NCBI GenBank assembly: GCA_045588245.1 | Contig: JAZNDW010000010.1 | Span: forward strand, 1-64,000 | DNA length: 64,000 nt | Source of the DNA: DTU064 sp045588245 | GTDB lineage: Bacteria > Bacillota > Clostridia > Oscillospirales > CAG-272 | Direction of reading: 5' to 3' | In this document: positions 1 through 8,615 of the stretch, in pieces | How the letters are laid out: each line of letters opens with the position of its first letter | Numbering within the stretch: the first letter of the stretch is position 1 | Notes under the pieces: model-generated | Seen by the model: only the letters and a program-made list of their open reading frames with translations | Database searches by the model: none | What the model was told of the DNA's origin: nothing | Translations under genes and position numbers: made by a program

Positions 1-1
1 C

Positions 2-262
2 GACAAAGGTGAAGATATTGAAACAGAATATTCAGCTTCTATTAGTGGCATACAAATTGAACAAGAACATTTTTGTATGACATCAAGAGGAATTCGTAGC
101 TATCACAATCTGAATCTTAGCGAAATATGGAATTCATCCCTTATTCCGGAGATTATACTTGGACCGATGTGTAGCCAAAATGAAATCGAATTGAAAAAAT
201 TCCTGAAATATTATGGATTGGAGAACACGAAAATTTCGATTTCTGAAATTCCGATTCGCTAA
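2..262 (+). CDS. C-terminal end of a DUF2971-like protein (5' end outside window)
   Basis: The open frame runs into the window from its left edge and ends at a TAA at 260-262, giving the last 86 residues. The segment 'EIILGPMCSQNE' followed about 30 residues later by 'SEIPIR' matches the way DUF2971 proteins end: a hydrophobic strand, LGP, and a terminal Ser/Ile-Pro. DUF2971 proteins are small cytoplasmic proteins of unknown biochemical function and are often found in accessory or defence-rich regions. The local base composition is A/T-rich compared with the hydrogenase genes that follow. No conclusion about activity is possible without the N-terminal part. Confidence 0.55.
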   Translation, partial: DKGEDIETEYSASISGIQIEQEHFCMTSRGIRSYHNLNLSEIWNSSLIPEIILGPMCSQNEIELKKFLKYYGLENTKISISEIPIR

Positions 263-537
263 TTGAGCAAAAAGCACTTGATACATAACGGCTGCATCAA
301 TCTTTCCCACAAAAATCCTCGTGCATCTTGAAATCCCCACCCAAATATGATATAATACAAATACCACAAATCCGCTGTCGATGCCCGGGAATGACCATCC
401 CCGGCAACTATGCGGCAACCACATATCAGCAAGCCATGCTTGATGAATAATGTGTCCCACCTCAGATACTGTAAGTTATATTACCTAAACAAATTTGTTT
501 AACTTTTGGCACTATAGAGAGAGTGGGAATGATTCTG
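263..537. other. Intergenic stretch, nothing recognised
   Basis: A/T-rich spacer between the DUF2971-like gene and the tandem repeat. Both strands contain short frames but none has a convincing ribosome-binding site or protein-like composition. No RNA gene was seen. Confidence 0.4.
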
Positions 538-1420
538 TTGTTTCAGCAAAAATGATTTATCCTCTTCGGGGCAATTTCCTTTATCCTTTCTCGATTAGAT
601 AAATCACTGCAAAAGCAAACAATATAGTAGTTTTGAAGACCTTGTGTCATCGGAAGCGATGACCAAGATCTTCTTTTTTGTCGCAAGAGAGACCTTGACC
701 ACAAACCTTTTGCAAGATTAGACCTATCCTTGCCAAAAACCTTTATTTTTCAGCATATTTTCCCCTTTTTCTTCTCTTTTCGTGAAGAAGAATCCTTGCC
801 AATCGCTTTTATTTTCGCTCTATTTTCTTGAATGAAAACGGAAAAAAGAACGGTTTGGACGAGAAATATCCTTGCCAAAAGTGGCATCATCCTCGCTAAA
901 AATGCAGAGGAAATGCAGAAAGGAAAAGGATAAAAAGTTTTGCCTTGATGAAACTAAAAGGAAAATGGCGAGATACCCCTTGTTTCAGCAAAAATGGTTT
1001 ATCCTCTTCGGGGCAATTTCTTTTATCCTTTCTCGATTAGATAAATTACTGCAAAAGCAAATAATATAGTAATTTTGAAGACCTTGTGTCATCGTTTTCG
1101 ATGACCAAGGTCTTCTTTTTTGTCGCAAGAGAGACCTTGACCACGAACTTTTCGCAAGATTAGTGCTATCCTTGCCAAAAACCTTTATTTTTCAGCATAT
1201 TTTGCCCTTTTTCTTCTCTTTTCGTGAAGAAGAATCCTTGCCAATCGCTTTTGTTTTCTCAATATTTTCCTGAATGAAATGAGGGAAAAAGAACGGTTTG
1301 GACGAGAAATATCCTTGCCAAAAGTGGAGATGTCTTCACTAAAAATGCAGAGGAAATGCGGAAAGTAAAAGGATAAAAAGTTTTGCCTTGATGAAACTAA
1401 AAGGAAAATGGCGAGATAAC
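538..1420. repeat. Two tandem copies of a 442-bp non-coding unit with a terminator-like hairpin
   Basis: Copy 1 is about 538-979 and copy 2 about 980-1420. Both begin TTGTTTCAGCAAAAATG and stay colinear with scattered substitutions and small indels. Each copy carries a long hairpin (635-673 and 1077-1115; arms GAAGACCTTG and complement, then TCATCG/CGATGA) followed by six T's. Each also carries several short 'ATCCTTGCCAA' motifs. The copy 2 stem is better paired than copy 1 and the tetraloops differ (GAAG versus TTTT). No long frame is shared, so this looks non-coding: a duplicated terminator or small-RNA module, or a dispersed intergenic repeat. Confidence 0.8.
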
Positions 1421-1434
1421 CCCCACCTAAACAC

Positions 1435-1471
1435 AAAACGGCTTGGAAGAGGTTTATTCCAAGCCGTTTTT
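1435..1471 (-). terminator. Rho-independent terminator of the radical SAM gene
   Basis: Perfect 14-bp stem AAAACGGCTTGGAA / TTCCAAGCCGTTTT around an 8-nt loop. On the minus strand it starts right at the stop codon of the radical SAM gene and ends in a T run. It can act on both strands. Confidence 0.85.
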
Positions 1472-2386
1472 TCATTTCTCCCACATCGAGCCCTGGTATA
1501 GCCCGTTTTCGTGCATATAAACGTCGATCTTCGTTATGACAAGGTCCTTCAACAGATTCCACTCGGGTGCAACGAGGGTGTCACGCGGACCGTCCGCCAT
1601 GACGCGGTGCATAATCACGTCAGGGCGCATCCGTGCGATCGATTCGGATGCGATGCGGATAAATTCGCTCATCGTTTGCGGGACGTATTCGCCGCGGCGG
1701 TACATTTCACAAAGCTTTGTGTCTTCGGTAATATATAAAGAATGAAGCTTAACGCCGACTACGGGATGCGAGTTTACGAAACGCACCGTTTCGTAAACAT
1801 CTTTTTCTGTTTCCCCGGGTAAACCGATCATGACGTGTGCAATGACCTCGATCCCGCGCTCCGTGAGAAGACGAACCGCTTCTGTGAAGCGTTCCGTTTT
1901 GTAGCCGCGGTTGATGACGTCTGCGGTCTTATCATTGGACGTCTGCAGGCCGAGCTCGCACCAAACGTCGTGCGTTTTCGTGTATTCAGCCAAAAGATCT
2001 GCGCGTTCCTCGTCGATACAGTCGGGGCGCGTGCCGACCGCAAGTATACGTATGCGTTCATCCGTCAATGCGGAATCGTATCGCTTACGCAAAACGTCGA
2101 CGCTTTCGTGAGTGTTCGTGAAGTTTTGGAAGTACGCAACGTATGCGCCTGCCTTCGTGGCGGCGGAAGAGTGCAGAAACGCACTGACCTGACGTTCTAT
2201 TGAATAGCTGTGATTTATGTGCTCGCCCGCGCCGCGCTCTCCGCAGAAGATGCAGCCGCCGACACCGCAGGTGCCGTCGCGGTTGGGGCAGGTGAAGCCG
2301 CCGTCGATGCATATCTTACCGACGCGGCAGCCGTAACGTCCGCGCAGATATGGCGAGAGGGTATTATAGCGTTTTTCGTATGCCAT
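1472..2386 (-). CDS. TIGR01212-type radical SAM protein (YtqA family)
   Basis: 304 residues. The N-terminus 'YNTLSPYLRGRYG' and the Cys-rich stretch 'CPNRDGTCGVGGCIFCGERG' (about residues 30-50) are the signature of the YtqA/TIGR01212 radical SAM family. The cysteines should bind the [4Fe-4S] cluster that cleaves S-adenosylmethionine. 'VMIGLPGETEKDV' and 'GVKLHSLYI' further on are also typical. The substrate is unknown to me. The ATG at 2386 was chosen over an upstream one at 2443 because GGAGGT lies a few bases before it and the family starts here. The gene stands alone between two terminators. Confidence 0.88.
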   Translation of the reverse strand: MAYEKRYNTLSPYLRGRYGCRVGKICIDGGFTCPNRDGTCGVGGCIFCGERGAGEHINHSYSIERQVSAFLHSSAATKAGAYVAYFQNFTNTHESVDVLRKRYDSALTDERIRILAVGTRPDCIDEERADLLAEYTKTHDVWCELGLQTSNDKTADVINRGYKTERFTEAVRLLTERGIEVIAHVMIGLPGETEKDVYETVRFVNSHPVVGVKLHSLYITEDTKLCEMYRRGEYVPQTMSEFIRIASESIARMRPDVIMHRVMADGPRDTLVAPEWNLLKDLVITKIDVYMHENGLYQGSMWEK

Positions 2387-2481
2387 GCCGACCTCCACTG
2401 ATTCTATACCGAATATTATATATCGCGCGGTCGGATTTATCAAGCGTTAAATGAATCTTCACCGCTGTTTCGTTTCAATTG

Positions 2482-2516
2482 AAAAAACGAGCCAGATCAC
2501 TCGGGCTCGTTTTTTT
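2482..2516 (-). terminator. Terminator after nfnAB
   Basis: Stem CGAGCC/GGCTCG extended by A6/T7 tracts, just downstream of the nfnB stop codon on the minus strand. Confidence 0.75.
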
Positions 2517-2522
2517 GATTTC

Positions 2523-3908
2523 TTATTTGTTTTTGATGTACTCGTCGATCGCAGCGGCGGCAGTCTTGCCTGCGCCCATCGCGAGGATTACGGTGGCAGC
2601 ACCCGTTACGGCGTCGCCGCCCGCGTAAACGGCGGTGCGGGACGTGAGTCCGTCCTCGTTTGTGATGATGCCGCCCCATTTTTCTGTGTCAAGACCTTCG
2701 GTCGTTGACTTGATCAGCGGATTCGGGGACGTGCCGAGCGCCATAATGACGGAATCGACCTCGATCTCGTGTTCGGAGCCTTCGATGGCGATAGGACGTC
2801 GACGCCCCGATGCATCAGGCTCGCCAAGTCCCATCTTTACGCACTTGATCGCGCGAACGCGGCGGTTTTCGTCGCCGAGGATCTCAGTGGGATTCGTGAG
2901 CAGACGGAAGACGATGCCTTCCTCCTTTGCGTGCTCGACTTCTTCGCGGCGCGCGGGAAGCTCCTCTTCGCTTCTGCGGTATACGATCGAAACTTCTTCG
3001 GCGCCAAGACGTATTGCACAACGCGCCGCGTCCATCGCAACGTTGCCGCCGCCGACAACGGCGACGCGGCGAGCGTGCTGTACGGGGGTGTCCGTATCGT
3101 CGCGGTATGCTTTCATGAGGTTGACGCGGGTGAGGAATTCGTTTGCGGAGCAGACGCCGTTGAGGGCTTCGCCCGGAATGCCCATGAACTTGGGAAGTCC
3201 GGCACCTGTGCCTATGTAAATGGCTTCAAAGCCTTCTTCCATCAGCTCGTCGATCGATACGGATCGGCCTACGACGGTGTTCGTTTCGATCGTTACGCCG
3301 AGCTCGGCAAGACCGTCGATCTCACGCTTTACGATCGCCTTGGGAAGACGGAATTCGGGAATACCGTATACGAGCACACCGCCTGCGGTGTGAAGCGCTT
3401 CAAAAACGGTGACTTCGTAACCGAGGCGTGCCAAATCACCCGCACAGGTGAGGCCCGAAGGACCCGAGCCGATAACGGCAATGCGGTGTCCGTTCTTTTC
3501 GGGAGCGGCAGGAGCTTTGCTTGAATTGGCGTTGTGATAGTCTGCAACGAAGCGTTCAAGACGTCCGATCGCAACGGGCTCGCCCTTGATGCCGCGAACG
3601 CATTTTGACTCGCACTGCGTTTCCTGCGGACAAACTCTGCCGCAGACTGCGGGCAGGGAGCTCGCCTCGGCGATGATATCGTAAGCGGCTTCAAAGTCGC
3701 CTTCGGCGACCTTTGCTATGAAATCGGGGATGTGTATCTTAACGGGACAGCCTGCGATGCAGGGCTTGTTTTTGCAGTTGAGACAGCGCTGTGCCTCGTC
3801 GATCGCCTGCTCGACGGTGTAGCCGAGCACGACTTCGTCGAAATTTTTGTTTCTGACGTCCGGTGCCTGATGCGGCATCGGATTCTTTACCAAAGACATA
3901 TTTGCCAT
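2523..3908 (-). CDS. nfnB: NfnB: NADPH- and flavin-binding subunit of NADH-dependent ferredoxin:NADP+ oxidoreductase
   Basis: 461 residues, the size of the GltD-like NfnB/SudA family. The N-terminal Fe-S region has 'CLNCKNKPCIAGCP' and 'GRVCPQETQCESKC'. Next come an FAD-binding 'GSGPSGLTCAGDLARLG' and an NADP-binding 'VVGGGNVAMDAARCAIRLG'. Alone it could be read as a homotetrameric glutamate synthase small-subunit homologue. However, it sits 5 bp downstream of an NfnA/SudB-type gene, the arrangement of the flavin-based bifurcating transhydrogenase NfnAB. That complex couples NADPH, NAD+ and ferredoxin in the cytoplasm. The start ATG follows an AGGAGAG-like site. Transcribed with nfnA, divergently from the hydrogenase operon. 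Confidence 0.88.
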   Translation of the reverse strand: MANMSLVKNPMPHQAPDVRNKNFDEVVLGYTVEQAIDEAQRCLNCKNKPCIAGCPVKIHIPDFIAKVAEGDFEAAYDIIAEASSLPAVCGRVCPQETQCESKCVRGIKGEPVAIGRLERFVADYHNANSSKAPAAPEKNGHRIAVIGSGPSGLTCAGDLARLGYEVTVFEALHTAGGVLVYGIPEFRLPKAIVKREIDGLAELGVTIETNTVVGRSVSIDELMEEGFEAIYIGTGAGLPKFMGIPGEALNGVCSANEFLTRVNLMKAYRDDTDTPVQHARRVAVVGGGNVAMDAARCAIRLGAEEVSIVYRRSEEELPARREEVEHAKEEGIVFRLLTNPTEILGDENRRVRAIKCVKMGLGEPDASGRRRPIAIEGSEHEIEVDSVIMALGTSPNPLIKSTTEGLDTEKWGGIITNEDGLTSRTAVYAGGDAVTGAATVILAMGAGKTAAAAIDEYIKNK

Positions 3909-3913
3909 GTCAG

Positions 3914-4753
3914 TTACTCTCCTTTTTTGTAGAGATTGCAGTGAGCTTCACGTGATGCGGCTTCTTCGGCGCGATACATACCGCCGCGTGAAAGAGCCTC
4001 GTCGAAGTCTACTTCATGACCGTCGAAATCGGGACCGTCAACGCAGGCAAACTTCGTCTTGCCGCCAACGGTAAGACGGCAGCCGCCGCACATTCCCGTG
4101 CCGTCGATCATGATCGGATTCATGCTGACGATGGTTTTGATGTTATATTTTTTCGTGAGCAGGCAAACAAATTTCATCATAACGAGCGGACCGATGGCGA
4201 TAACGAGATCGTATTCGTTGCCGTCGCCGATAAGGGCTTCGAGTGCGTTTGTGACGAGTCCCCTTGCGCCAGCGGAGCCATCGTCGGTCATAAGACGGTA
4301 TTCGTCGGACACGGCGCGGAATTCATCCTCAAGAATGACAAGATCACGGTTTCTGAAGCCGACAACGGAGTGGACGACGGCGCCCTGTTCGTGCAGCTTT
4401 TTGCAAACGGGGTAAGCGATGGCGCAGCCGACGCCGCCTCCGATAACGCAAACGCGGCGCACGCCCTCGGTTTCAGTCGGACGTCCGAGAGGACCGACGA
4501 AGTCGGAGATATATTCGCCTTCGGCTTTTTCGTTAAGCTTCATTGTTGATGTGCCGACAACCTGGAATATGATCGTGACGGTGCCTGCGTCTCTGTCAAA
4601 GTCGGCGATGGTGAGCGGGATGCGCTCGCCGACCTCGTCAACGCGGAGAATGATGAACTGACCGGGCTCAGCCTTTCTTGCCACCTTCGGTGCGTATACT
4701 ACCATTAATGTAACCGTAGAATTGAGTTCTTTTTTATGTAAAATTTTGAACAT
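3914..4753 (-). CDS. nfnA: NfnA: NAD(H)/FAD and [2Fe-2S] subunit of NfnAB
   Basis: 279 residues. It has a ferredoxin-reductase fold: an FAD-binding barrel with 'PGQFIILRV' and 'RIPLTIADFD', and a nucleotide-binding 'VIGGGVGCAIAYPVC'. The C-terminal [2Fe-2S] loop 'GMCGGCRLTVGGKTKFAC' is typical of the dihydroorotate dehydrogenase electron-transfer subunit family. With nfnB directly downstream, this is the alpha subunit where NADH/NAD+ reacts and bifurcation is thought to occur. The internal ATG at 4753 starts 'MFKILHKKEL', the usual family N-terminus. A longer start at 4792 would add 13 atypical residues. No strong Shine-Dalgarno sequence was seen. Confidence 0.87.
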   Translation of the reverse strand: MFKILHKKELNSTVTLMVVYAPKVARKAEPGQFIILRVDEVGERIPLTIADFDRDAGTVTIIFQVVGTSTMKLNEKAEGEYISDFVGPLGRPTETEGVRRVCVIGGGVGCAIAYPVCKKLHEQGAVVHSVVGFRNRDLVILEDEFRAVSDEYRLMTDDGSAGARGLVTNALEALIGDGNEYDLVIAIGPLVMMKFVCLLTKKYNIKTIVSMNPIMIDGTGMCGGCRLTVGGKTKFACVDGPDFDGHEVDFDEALSRGGMYRAEEAASREAHCNLYKKGE

Positions 4754-4943
4754 AGTCTGTTTTCGCTCGCATTTTGGAATTAATAATATCATATTATATC
4801 ACTATAAAATACGAATGTAAAGCACAAATTATTCCTCTTTGAGTTTGACGAAAAAATGACTCTTCCGTCGCGTAAAAATGTCCGAATATCGACAAATTGT
4901 TATCAAATGGTGCGAAAGTTATACATTGTTTTTTTGAAAAGTG

Positions 4944-4972
4944 TTGAAATTCACTTGCAAATATGTTATAGT
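4944..4972 (+). promoter_or_regulatory. SigA-type promoter of the hydrogenase operon
   Basis: TTGAAA, 17-bp spacer, TATAGT, followed about 30 bp later by TGGAGG and the hydC start. It lies in the divergent gap facing nfnA. Confidence 0.65.
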
Positions 4973-5015
4973 TACCAGTGGATATAATACTCTACTTATA
5001 TGGAGGATAAGAAAT

Positions 5016-5501
5016 ATGGCATTAACAGAGATGGAAAAGCAGGCAAAAATGGCGGAGTTCCTCGAATTTATCGAAGAACATAAGAATATGGACGGACCGC
5101 TTATGCCCGTTATGCAGAAAGCTCAGGAGCTTTTCGGCTACCTTTCCCTCGAAACACAGGAACTCATCGCTGACTCTCTCGGAATCCCGATGACAGAGGT
5201 ATACGGCGTTGCAACGTTCTACTCACAGTTCTCCCTTACACCCAAGGGCGAATACGTTATCAGCGTTTGCACCGGTACGGCTTGCTACGTTAAGGGTGCA
5301 CAGGCTGTTCTCGATAAGGTAATCGAGATTCTCGGCATCGGCGTTGGCGAAACAACGGCTGACGGAAAATTCACAATTCAGGATACACGTTGCCTCGGCT
5401 GTTGCGGACTTGCTCCCGTTATGACGATCAACGAGGATGTTTACGGACGTCTTACGCCCGCTGACATTAAGGATATCCTTGCTAAGTATCAGAATAAATG
5501 A
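5016..5501 (+). CDS. hydC: HydC / NuoE-like [2Fe-2S] subunit of the trimeric hydrogenase
   Basis: 161 residues, thioredoxin-like NuoE fold. The four cluster cysteines are in 'VCTGTACYVKGA' (Cx4C) and 'DTRCLGCCGLAPVM' (Cx3C). 'GPLMPVMQKAQELFGYL' and 'GVATFYSQF' are conserved NuoE/HydC segments. It carries electrons between HydB flavin and the Fe-S chain in the NADH- and ferredoxin-linked [FeFe] hydrogenase. The ATG at 5016 follows TGGAGG at 5001. An in-frame upstream ATG at 4941 lies within the promoter and is not used. First gene of the operon. Its stop codon overlaps the next start (ATGA). Confidence 0.9.
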   Translation: MALTEMEKQAKMAEFLEFIEEHKNMDGPLMPVMQKAQELFGYLSLETQELIADSLGIPMTEVYGVATFYSQFSLTPKGEYVISVCTGTACYVKGAQAVLDKVIEILGIGVGETTADGKFTIQDTRCLGCCGLAPVMTINEDVYGRLTPADIKDILAKYQNK

Positions 5502-5854
5502 AAATCAAAGAAATGGCTGAACTTCTTGATGCGGAAATACTTTGCTGTGAAGAAGAGATCGACAGCGAAGTAAACTCTGCTTGCGGAAGCGATATGATGA
5601 GCGACGTTTTGATGTACGTCAAGAACCAGGCGGTTCTTCTGACTGGACTTATGAATGTTCAGGCTATCCGCACAGCGGAAATGATGGATATGAGATGCAT
5701 CGTGTTCATCAGAAATAAGAAGCCCACAGCTGATATGATCGAGCTTGCCAAGGATAACGGCATCGTTATCATGACGACAGCGCGCCGTATGTTTGAAGCT
5801 TGCGGCATTCTTTACCATAACGGTCTCGGCACATCTTCTGCGCATAATGGATAA
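5498..5854 (+). CDS. DRTGG-domain protein (first of two)
   Basis: 118 residues resembling the DRTGG domain: a Rossmann-like fold related to the N-terminal domain of HPr kinase/phosphorylase and also found with CBS domains. 'MKIKEMAELLDAEILCCEEE' at the start, then 'SDMMSDVLMYVKNQAVLLTG' and 'IVFIRNKKPTADMIELAKDN', show the pattern. Its biochemical role is unknown. Such genes repeatedly sit beside sensory-type [FeFe] hydrogenases in Clostridia. Starts inside the hydC stop codon and overlaps the following HATPase gene by 8 bp, so it is translationally coupled at both ends. Confidence 0.8.
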   Translation: MKIKEMAELLDAEILCCEEEIDSEVNSACGSDMMSDVLMYVKNQAVLLTGLMNVQAIRTAEMMDMRCIVFIRNKKPTADMIELAKDNGIVIMTTARRMFEACGILYHNGLGTSSAHNG

Positions 5855-6272
5855 TAACAGCGTAGTATACCACTTTGACGTAAGCGGAGAAAGCTTTACG
5901 TCAGCCGGCCATGCTTCTCTTGAAACAAAAAAGATCCTTCGCCGAATCGGCATCGATCCGCAGACGATAAGACGTGTTGCGATCGCAATGTACGAAGGCG
6001 AGATCAACATGGTTATTCATGCAAACGGCGGTGTGGTGGATATAGAGATATTTGAAGAGAAGATCGTTATCGTGCTGAAGGACCGCGGTCCCGGTATTGC
6101 AAACGTTGAGCTTGCAATGCAGGAAGGATTTTCGACGGCTCCCGAAAGCATTCGAAACCTCGGATTCGGCGCAGGTATGGGCCTGCCCAACATGAAGCGC
6201 TATTCCGACGGAATGGAGATCGAAACGAAGCTTGGTATAGGCACGACGATCACATTAACATTTAACATTTAG
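5847..6272 (+). CDS. Anti-sigma-factor-type ATP-binding protein (HATPase, RsbW-like)
   Basis: 141 residues, a single GHKL ATPase domain. The N box is 'AMYEGEINMVIHANGG', the G1 box 'DRGPGIANVE' and the G2 region 'GFGAGMGLPNMKRYSD'. Members act as serine kinases/anti-sigma factors or as stand-alone ATPase modules of signalling systems. No histidine phospho-acceptor domain is present. The ATG at 5847 overlaps the end of the DRTGG gene. An in-frame start at 5793 would lie deep inside that gene and lacks family similarity. Context suggests a signalling module for hydrogenase expression, which is inference. Confidence 0.82.
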   Translation: MDNNSVVYHFDVSGESFTSAGHASLETKKILRRIGIDPQTIRRVAIAMYEGEINMVIHANGGVVDIEIFEEKIVIVLKDRGPGIANVELAMQEGFSTAPESIRNLGFGAGMGLPNMKRYSDGMEIETKLGIGTTITLTFNI

Positions 6273-6298
6273 TAAAACACAAAGGGAGGGAAGTGAAT

Positions 6299-7573
6299 AT
6301 GCAGGATTATCGGCATTCCGTTTCCCTTGATACGGAAAAGTGTAAGGGTTGCACGCACTGCTTGCGCAGATGCCCGACAGAGGCGATACGTATCCGTGAC
6401 GGCCACGCCGTCATCCTTTCCTCTCGCTGTATCGATTGCGGCGAATGTATACGTCTTTGTCCGCATGATGCAAAATCCGCTACATACGATCCGCTCTCGG
6501 CAATTGACAAAACGAAGTACAATATCGCTTTGCCGCCTCCTTCGCTGTACGGACAGTTTGCAAATCTTGACGACATCGACTACCTTTTGCAGGGGCTGCT
6601 GGACATGGGGTTCGACGATGTTTTCGAGGTTGCGTGTGCTGCCGAAATGTACACGGAATATACCCGTAAATATCTCGGACGCAAAGACGTTGACCTGCCC
6701 GTTATCAGCTCCGCTTGCCCCGTTGTCGTCAGACTTATCACATTAAGATTCCCCGCCTTGGCGGATAATCTGATGCCGATATTGCCGCCCGTTGAGCTTG
6801 CAGGATATCTGGCGAAAAAGCGCGCTATGCAGCGTCATCCCAAGCTTAGCTACGAGGACATCAGAACGGTGTTCATCTCGCCATGTCCGGGTAAGGTCAG
6901 CTACGTGAAGAATAATATCTGCGGTAAGAGTAACATTGACTTGGTCGTTTCCATGCAGGATGCATACTTCGAGCTCATCTCCGTGATGAAGCGCACGTAT
7001 CCCGAAAATCCCGTTTCACGTACGGGACGTATCGGTGTGAACTGGGCTGTCAGCGGCGGTGAATCGACGGCACTGCTTAACGAAGATTATCTTTACGCCG
7101 ACGGCATTGAAAACGTGAACCGCGTTCTCAACGAGATCGAAAACGGACAGCTCCCGAATCTGCACTTTATTGAACTGAACGCCTGCAACGGCGGTTGCGT
7201 CGGCGGCGTTCTCACAGTTGAAAATCCGTACATTTCACGCGTGAAACTGCAGAATATCAAACGGTATCTGCCCGTGTCGCAGTTCCGTTTTCCGCAGGGT
7301 GTTACGGGCGAGGTTATTCCCGCTGAATATATGCCCGAATCAATGCCCGAATACGGCAGTGTGTCCAATTTGTCACGCGACAAAAAGACCGCTATCCGTA
7401 TGATGTCGGAAATTCAGGCCCTTTTTGAAACGCTTCCCGAGCTCGATTGCGGCTCTTGCGGCTCGCCGACGTGCCGTGCATTCGCGGAAGACGTTGTTAA
7501 AGGACATATCACGATCGACGCTTGCCCGTTGATGTGGAAGAAATCGGAGGCGACAAACTGTGAAGGTCAATGA
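6299..7573 (+). CDS. Sensory-type [FeFe]-hydrogenase-like protein with C-terminal Fe-S domain
   Basis: 424 residues. Two N-terminal [4Fe-4S] motifs, 'CKGCTHCLRRCP' and 'CIDCGECIRLCP', precede an H-cluster domain. Its three signatures are degenerate: 'SSACPVVVRL' for L1, 'ISPCPGKVSYV' for L2 and 'LNACNGGCVGGVLTVENP' for L3. Of the adjacent cysteine pair of classical L1 (TSCCP) one is Ala here, but single cysteines in L1 and L2 and the two in L3 remain, so a cluster could still form. The end, 'LDCGSCGSPTCRAFAEDVV...DACP', is a four-Cys Fe-S domain. This is the group C/D (HydS-like) layout, thought to sense H2 or redox state rather than produce H2. ATG 6299 lies 8 bp after GGGAGGG; a GTG at 6293 is too close. 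Confidence 0.8.
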   Translation: MQDYRHSVSLDTEKCKGCTHCLRRCPTEAIRIRDGHAVILSSRCIDCGECIRLCPHDAKSATYDPLSAIDKTKYNIALPPPSLYGQFANLDDIDYLLQGLLDMGFDDVFEVACAAEMYTEYTRKYLGRKDVDLPVISSACPVVVRLITLRFPALADNLMPILPPVELAGYLAKKRAMQRHPKLSYEDIRTVFISPCPGKVSYVKNNICGKSNIDLVVSMQDAYFELISVMKRTYPENPVSRTGRIGVNWAVSGGESTALLNEDYLYADGIENVNRVLNEIENGQLPNLHFIELNACNGGCVGGVLTVENPYISRVKLQNIKRYLPVSQFRFPQGVTGEVIPAEYMPESMPEYGSVSNLSRDKKTAIRMMSEIQALFETLPELDCGSCGSPTCRAFAEDVVKGHITIDACPLMWKKSEATNCEGQ

Positions 7574-7886
7574 ACTTGTAACGCTTCTTGAAGCTGAAGT
7601 TATCACCCTTTTTGACGGTGAACGTGGGTTTGACAGCGTTTATGCGGGTGACCTGCTCTCATGGGTAATGGGACGAGCCACCGAAGGCTCGCTGTGGATA
7701 ACGATCATGACGAACCGCAACGTGCTTGCGGTCGCATCGTTGCATGATTTTGCGTGCGTTTTGATTACGGACGGCGCAGAGCTCGACGATGATTTCGTCG
7801 GAATTGCCGAAGCGCAGGAAATCAATGTTATACGCACGAAAAAATCGACGTATGAAGCGTGTGTTGCCGTCGGAAAAGCACTCTGA
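7560..7886 (+). CDS. DRTGG-domain protein (second of two)
   Basis: 108 residues, a distant paralogue of the protein at 5498-5854, with 'MKVNELVTLLEAEVITLFDG', 'VYAGDLLSWVMGR' and 'LITDGAELDDDFVGIAEAQE'. A single DRTGG-like domain with no catalytic motif recognised. GTG start at 7560, 9 bp after CGGAGG, overlapping the end of the hydrogenase-like gene by 14 bp. The pairing of two DRTGG paralogues around a HydS-like gene suggests they form a complex or a nucleotide-sensing pair; this is inference. Confidence 0.78.
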   Translation: MKVNELVTLLEAEVITLFDGERGFDSVYAGDLLSWVMGRATEGSLWITIMTNRNVLAVASLHDFACVLITDGAELDDDFVGIAEAQEINVIRTKKSTYEACVAVGKAL

Positions 7887-7889
7887 CCC

Positions 7890-8615
7890 GTGAGAAACTT
7901 CTTTTACGATCTTCATATGCATTCGTGTCTTTCGCCTTGCGGCGATGAAGACATGACTGTGGCGAACATCGCCGGTATGGCATATCTGAAAGAACTCGGC
8001 ATCGTGGCGCTTACGGATCACAACACCGCAAAAAACGCTCCCGCGTTTTTTGAGGCGTGTGAACATTACGGAATCGTGCCCGTTGCGGGAGTTGAAGTAA
8101 CGACAGCGGAGGAGATCCACTTGCTGTGCCTTTTCCCGACGCTCGACGACGCCATGCGGTTTGATGCGGAACTTGACGGATACCGCCTGAAGATAAAAAA
8201 CAAGCCCGAAATCTTCGGAGATCAGTTTATAGTCAACACCGACGATGAAGTCGTCGGGCACGACGACTACCTCTTGACGGTGGCAACGATGCTGTCGCTG
8301 GAAGACGCGACAAATCTTGCCCGATCCTACGGCGCGGCGTGTATGCCGGCGCATATCGATCGCCCGTCAAATGGCATTCTGGCAATTCTCGGATCAATGC
8401 CGGAGGAACCGAAGTTTGACTACGTTGAGCTTCGTGACAGATCGAAGAGGGAAGCGTGCGGTGCGGAATCGCTTCACGTTATCGTGAACAGCGACGCACA
8501 CAGGCTTGAGGATATCAACGAGCCCGAAAACACGATCAAACTTGACGTATCGGACGATGCGGATGACGACACCGTCAGACGTGCGCTGATAAAACTTTTA
8601 AGAGGCGGGATATGA
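7890..8615 (+). CDS. PHP-domain metal-dependent phosphoesterase
   Basis: 241 residues. PHP motifs are clear: 'DLHMHSCLSPCGDEDM' (motif I, HxH), 'LTDHNTAKNAPAF' (motif II), 'AGVEVTTAEEIHLLCLF' (motif III with Glu and His) and the late 'VNSDAHRLEDI' (Asp-x-His). These residues bind the metal centre that hydrolyses phosphoesters in the PHP family; the substrate here is unknown. GTG start three bases after the preceding stop. Stop overlaps the next ATG. Part of the accessory block between hydC and hydB. Confidence 0.85.
   Translation: MRNFFYDLHMHSCLSPCGDEDMTVANIAGMAYLKELGIVALTDHNTAKNAPAFFEACEHYGIVPVAGVEVTTAEEIHLLCLFPTLDDAMRFDAELDGYRLKIKNKPEIFGDQFIVNTDDEVVGHDDYLLTVATMLSLEDATNLARSYGAACMPAHIDRPSNGILAILGSMPEEPKFDYVELRDRSKREACGAESLHVIVNSDAHRLEDINEPENTIKLDVSDDADDDTVRRALIKLLRGGI

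Noticed and set aside
872..1069. 65-codon frame over the tandem repeat
   Set aside because: It spans the junction of the two non-coding copies, has no ribosome-binding site, and is not preserved as a frame in both units.
538..1420. CRISPR array
   Set aside because: Only two long (442-bp) units, without short regularly spaced repeats and unique spacers; no cas genes.
2523..3908. Glutamate synthase small subunit (GltD) as the name
   Set aside because: The adjacent NfnA-type subunit and absence of a gltB large subunit favour NfnB.
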